Made by a program: the position numbers and the translations under genes. A model generated the notes under the pieces. The model worked only from the letters and a program-made list of their open reading frames with translations. It was not told the origin of the DNA and did not search any database. A DNA stretch of 47,808 nt from an uncultured Clostridia bacterium. GTDB lineage: Bacteria > Bacillota > Clostridia > Christensenellales > UBA1242. Where the stretch lies: assembly GCA_937925475.1 (NCBI GenBank), contig CALEWH010000019.1, positions 1 through 47,808 on the forward strand, written 5' to 3'. This document shows positions 47,708 to 47,808 of this stretch, in pieces (the first letter of the stretch is position 1; every line of letters starts with the position of its first letter).

Positions 47708-47808
47708 TTAACCTGAAATTGCTTGTTTTAGTGATTTGCCCGCTTTAAAAACTGGCAACTTGCTTGCTGGCAGTTTGATTTGTTTTTTGGTTATTGGGTT
47801 GTAAGATT
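47708..47808 (-). CDS. Second HU-family protein, C-terminal part (cut by window edge)
   Basis: The last 32 residues, SYNPITKKQIKLPASKLPVFKAGKSLKQAISG, are the end of an HU protein: NP-x-T-x-x-x-x-x-(I/L)P-A-S-K-x-P-x-F-K-(A/P)-GK-x-L-K. The usual HU end is KDAVN; here it is KQAISG. About 60 residues lie beyond the window. It is a distinct paralogue, only about 55% identical by eye to the neighbouring HU over this part. Confidence 0.9.
   Translation of the reverse strand, partial: SYNPITKKQIKLPASKLPVFKAGKSLKQAISG

Overview
The window is AT-rich bacterial DNA that reads like an endospore-forming, low-GC Clostridia-type Firmicute. The evidence is spoIVA, spoIIP, spoIVFA/spoIVFB, a ymxH-type PRC-barrel gene and a SpoVB-like flippase, together with C4-zinc forms of Adk, S4 and S14 and strong AGGAGG-type ribosome binding sites. 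A deep-branching gut lineage such as Christensenellales is my guess from the gene mix (MinE beside spoIVF, a long L17, tailed L30 and L24); it is not proven here. No phage, insertion sequence, CRISPR array or rRNA was seen.

Layout, left to right. (1) 1-930: six tRNA genes on the minus strand (Gly, Arg, His, Gln, Lys, Leu in transcription order) with a clear sigma-A promoter and terminators, beyond which lies a repeat-rich non-coding stretch. (2) 932-8144, minus: yfcE with an unrecognised gene; spoIVA behind a sigma-E-like promoter; der-plsY; and spoIIP with a membrane protein. (3) 8261-9139, plus: the PRC-barrel gene and nrdR. (4) 9377-18940, minus: holA, comEC; then a cell-division/sporulation block of a Ppx/GppA-like protein, an MreB-like protein, minD, minE, spoIVFA and spoIVFB; a ferredoxin; and a split TSUP transporter. 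(5) 19151-25997: a very large anchored surface protein (+), a LysM protein (-), a SpoVB-like flippase (+) and a DUF421/DUF4363 pair (+). (6) 26144-42016, minus: the S10-spc-alpha ribosomal superoperon, 32 genes from rpsJ to rplQ, with secY, adk, map, a KOW protein and infA inside it, driven by one strong promoter with a leader of about 215 nt. (7) 42378-47808, minus: a small membrane protein, pgk-tpiA-gpmI, dusB and two tandem HU genes, the second cut by the window edge.

Most of the window is housekeeping: translation, protein export, lower glycolysis and nucleoid proteins. Less ordinary are: (a) a 1180-residue protein with four jelly-roll-like extracellular repeats, one membrane span and a cytoplasmic coiled coil of about 200 residues; (b) two adjacent actin-fold ATPase relatives (MreB-like and Ppx/GppA-like) that both appear to have lost their nucleotide-binding motifs and sit just upstream of minDE-spoIVFAB; (c) lysine/alanine/threonine-rich tails on ribosomal proteins L30 and L24; (d) a probable ATT start codon in the SpoVB-like gene; and (e) a possible attenuator in the S10 leader. 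Function was judged by reading motifs only; no database search was run.
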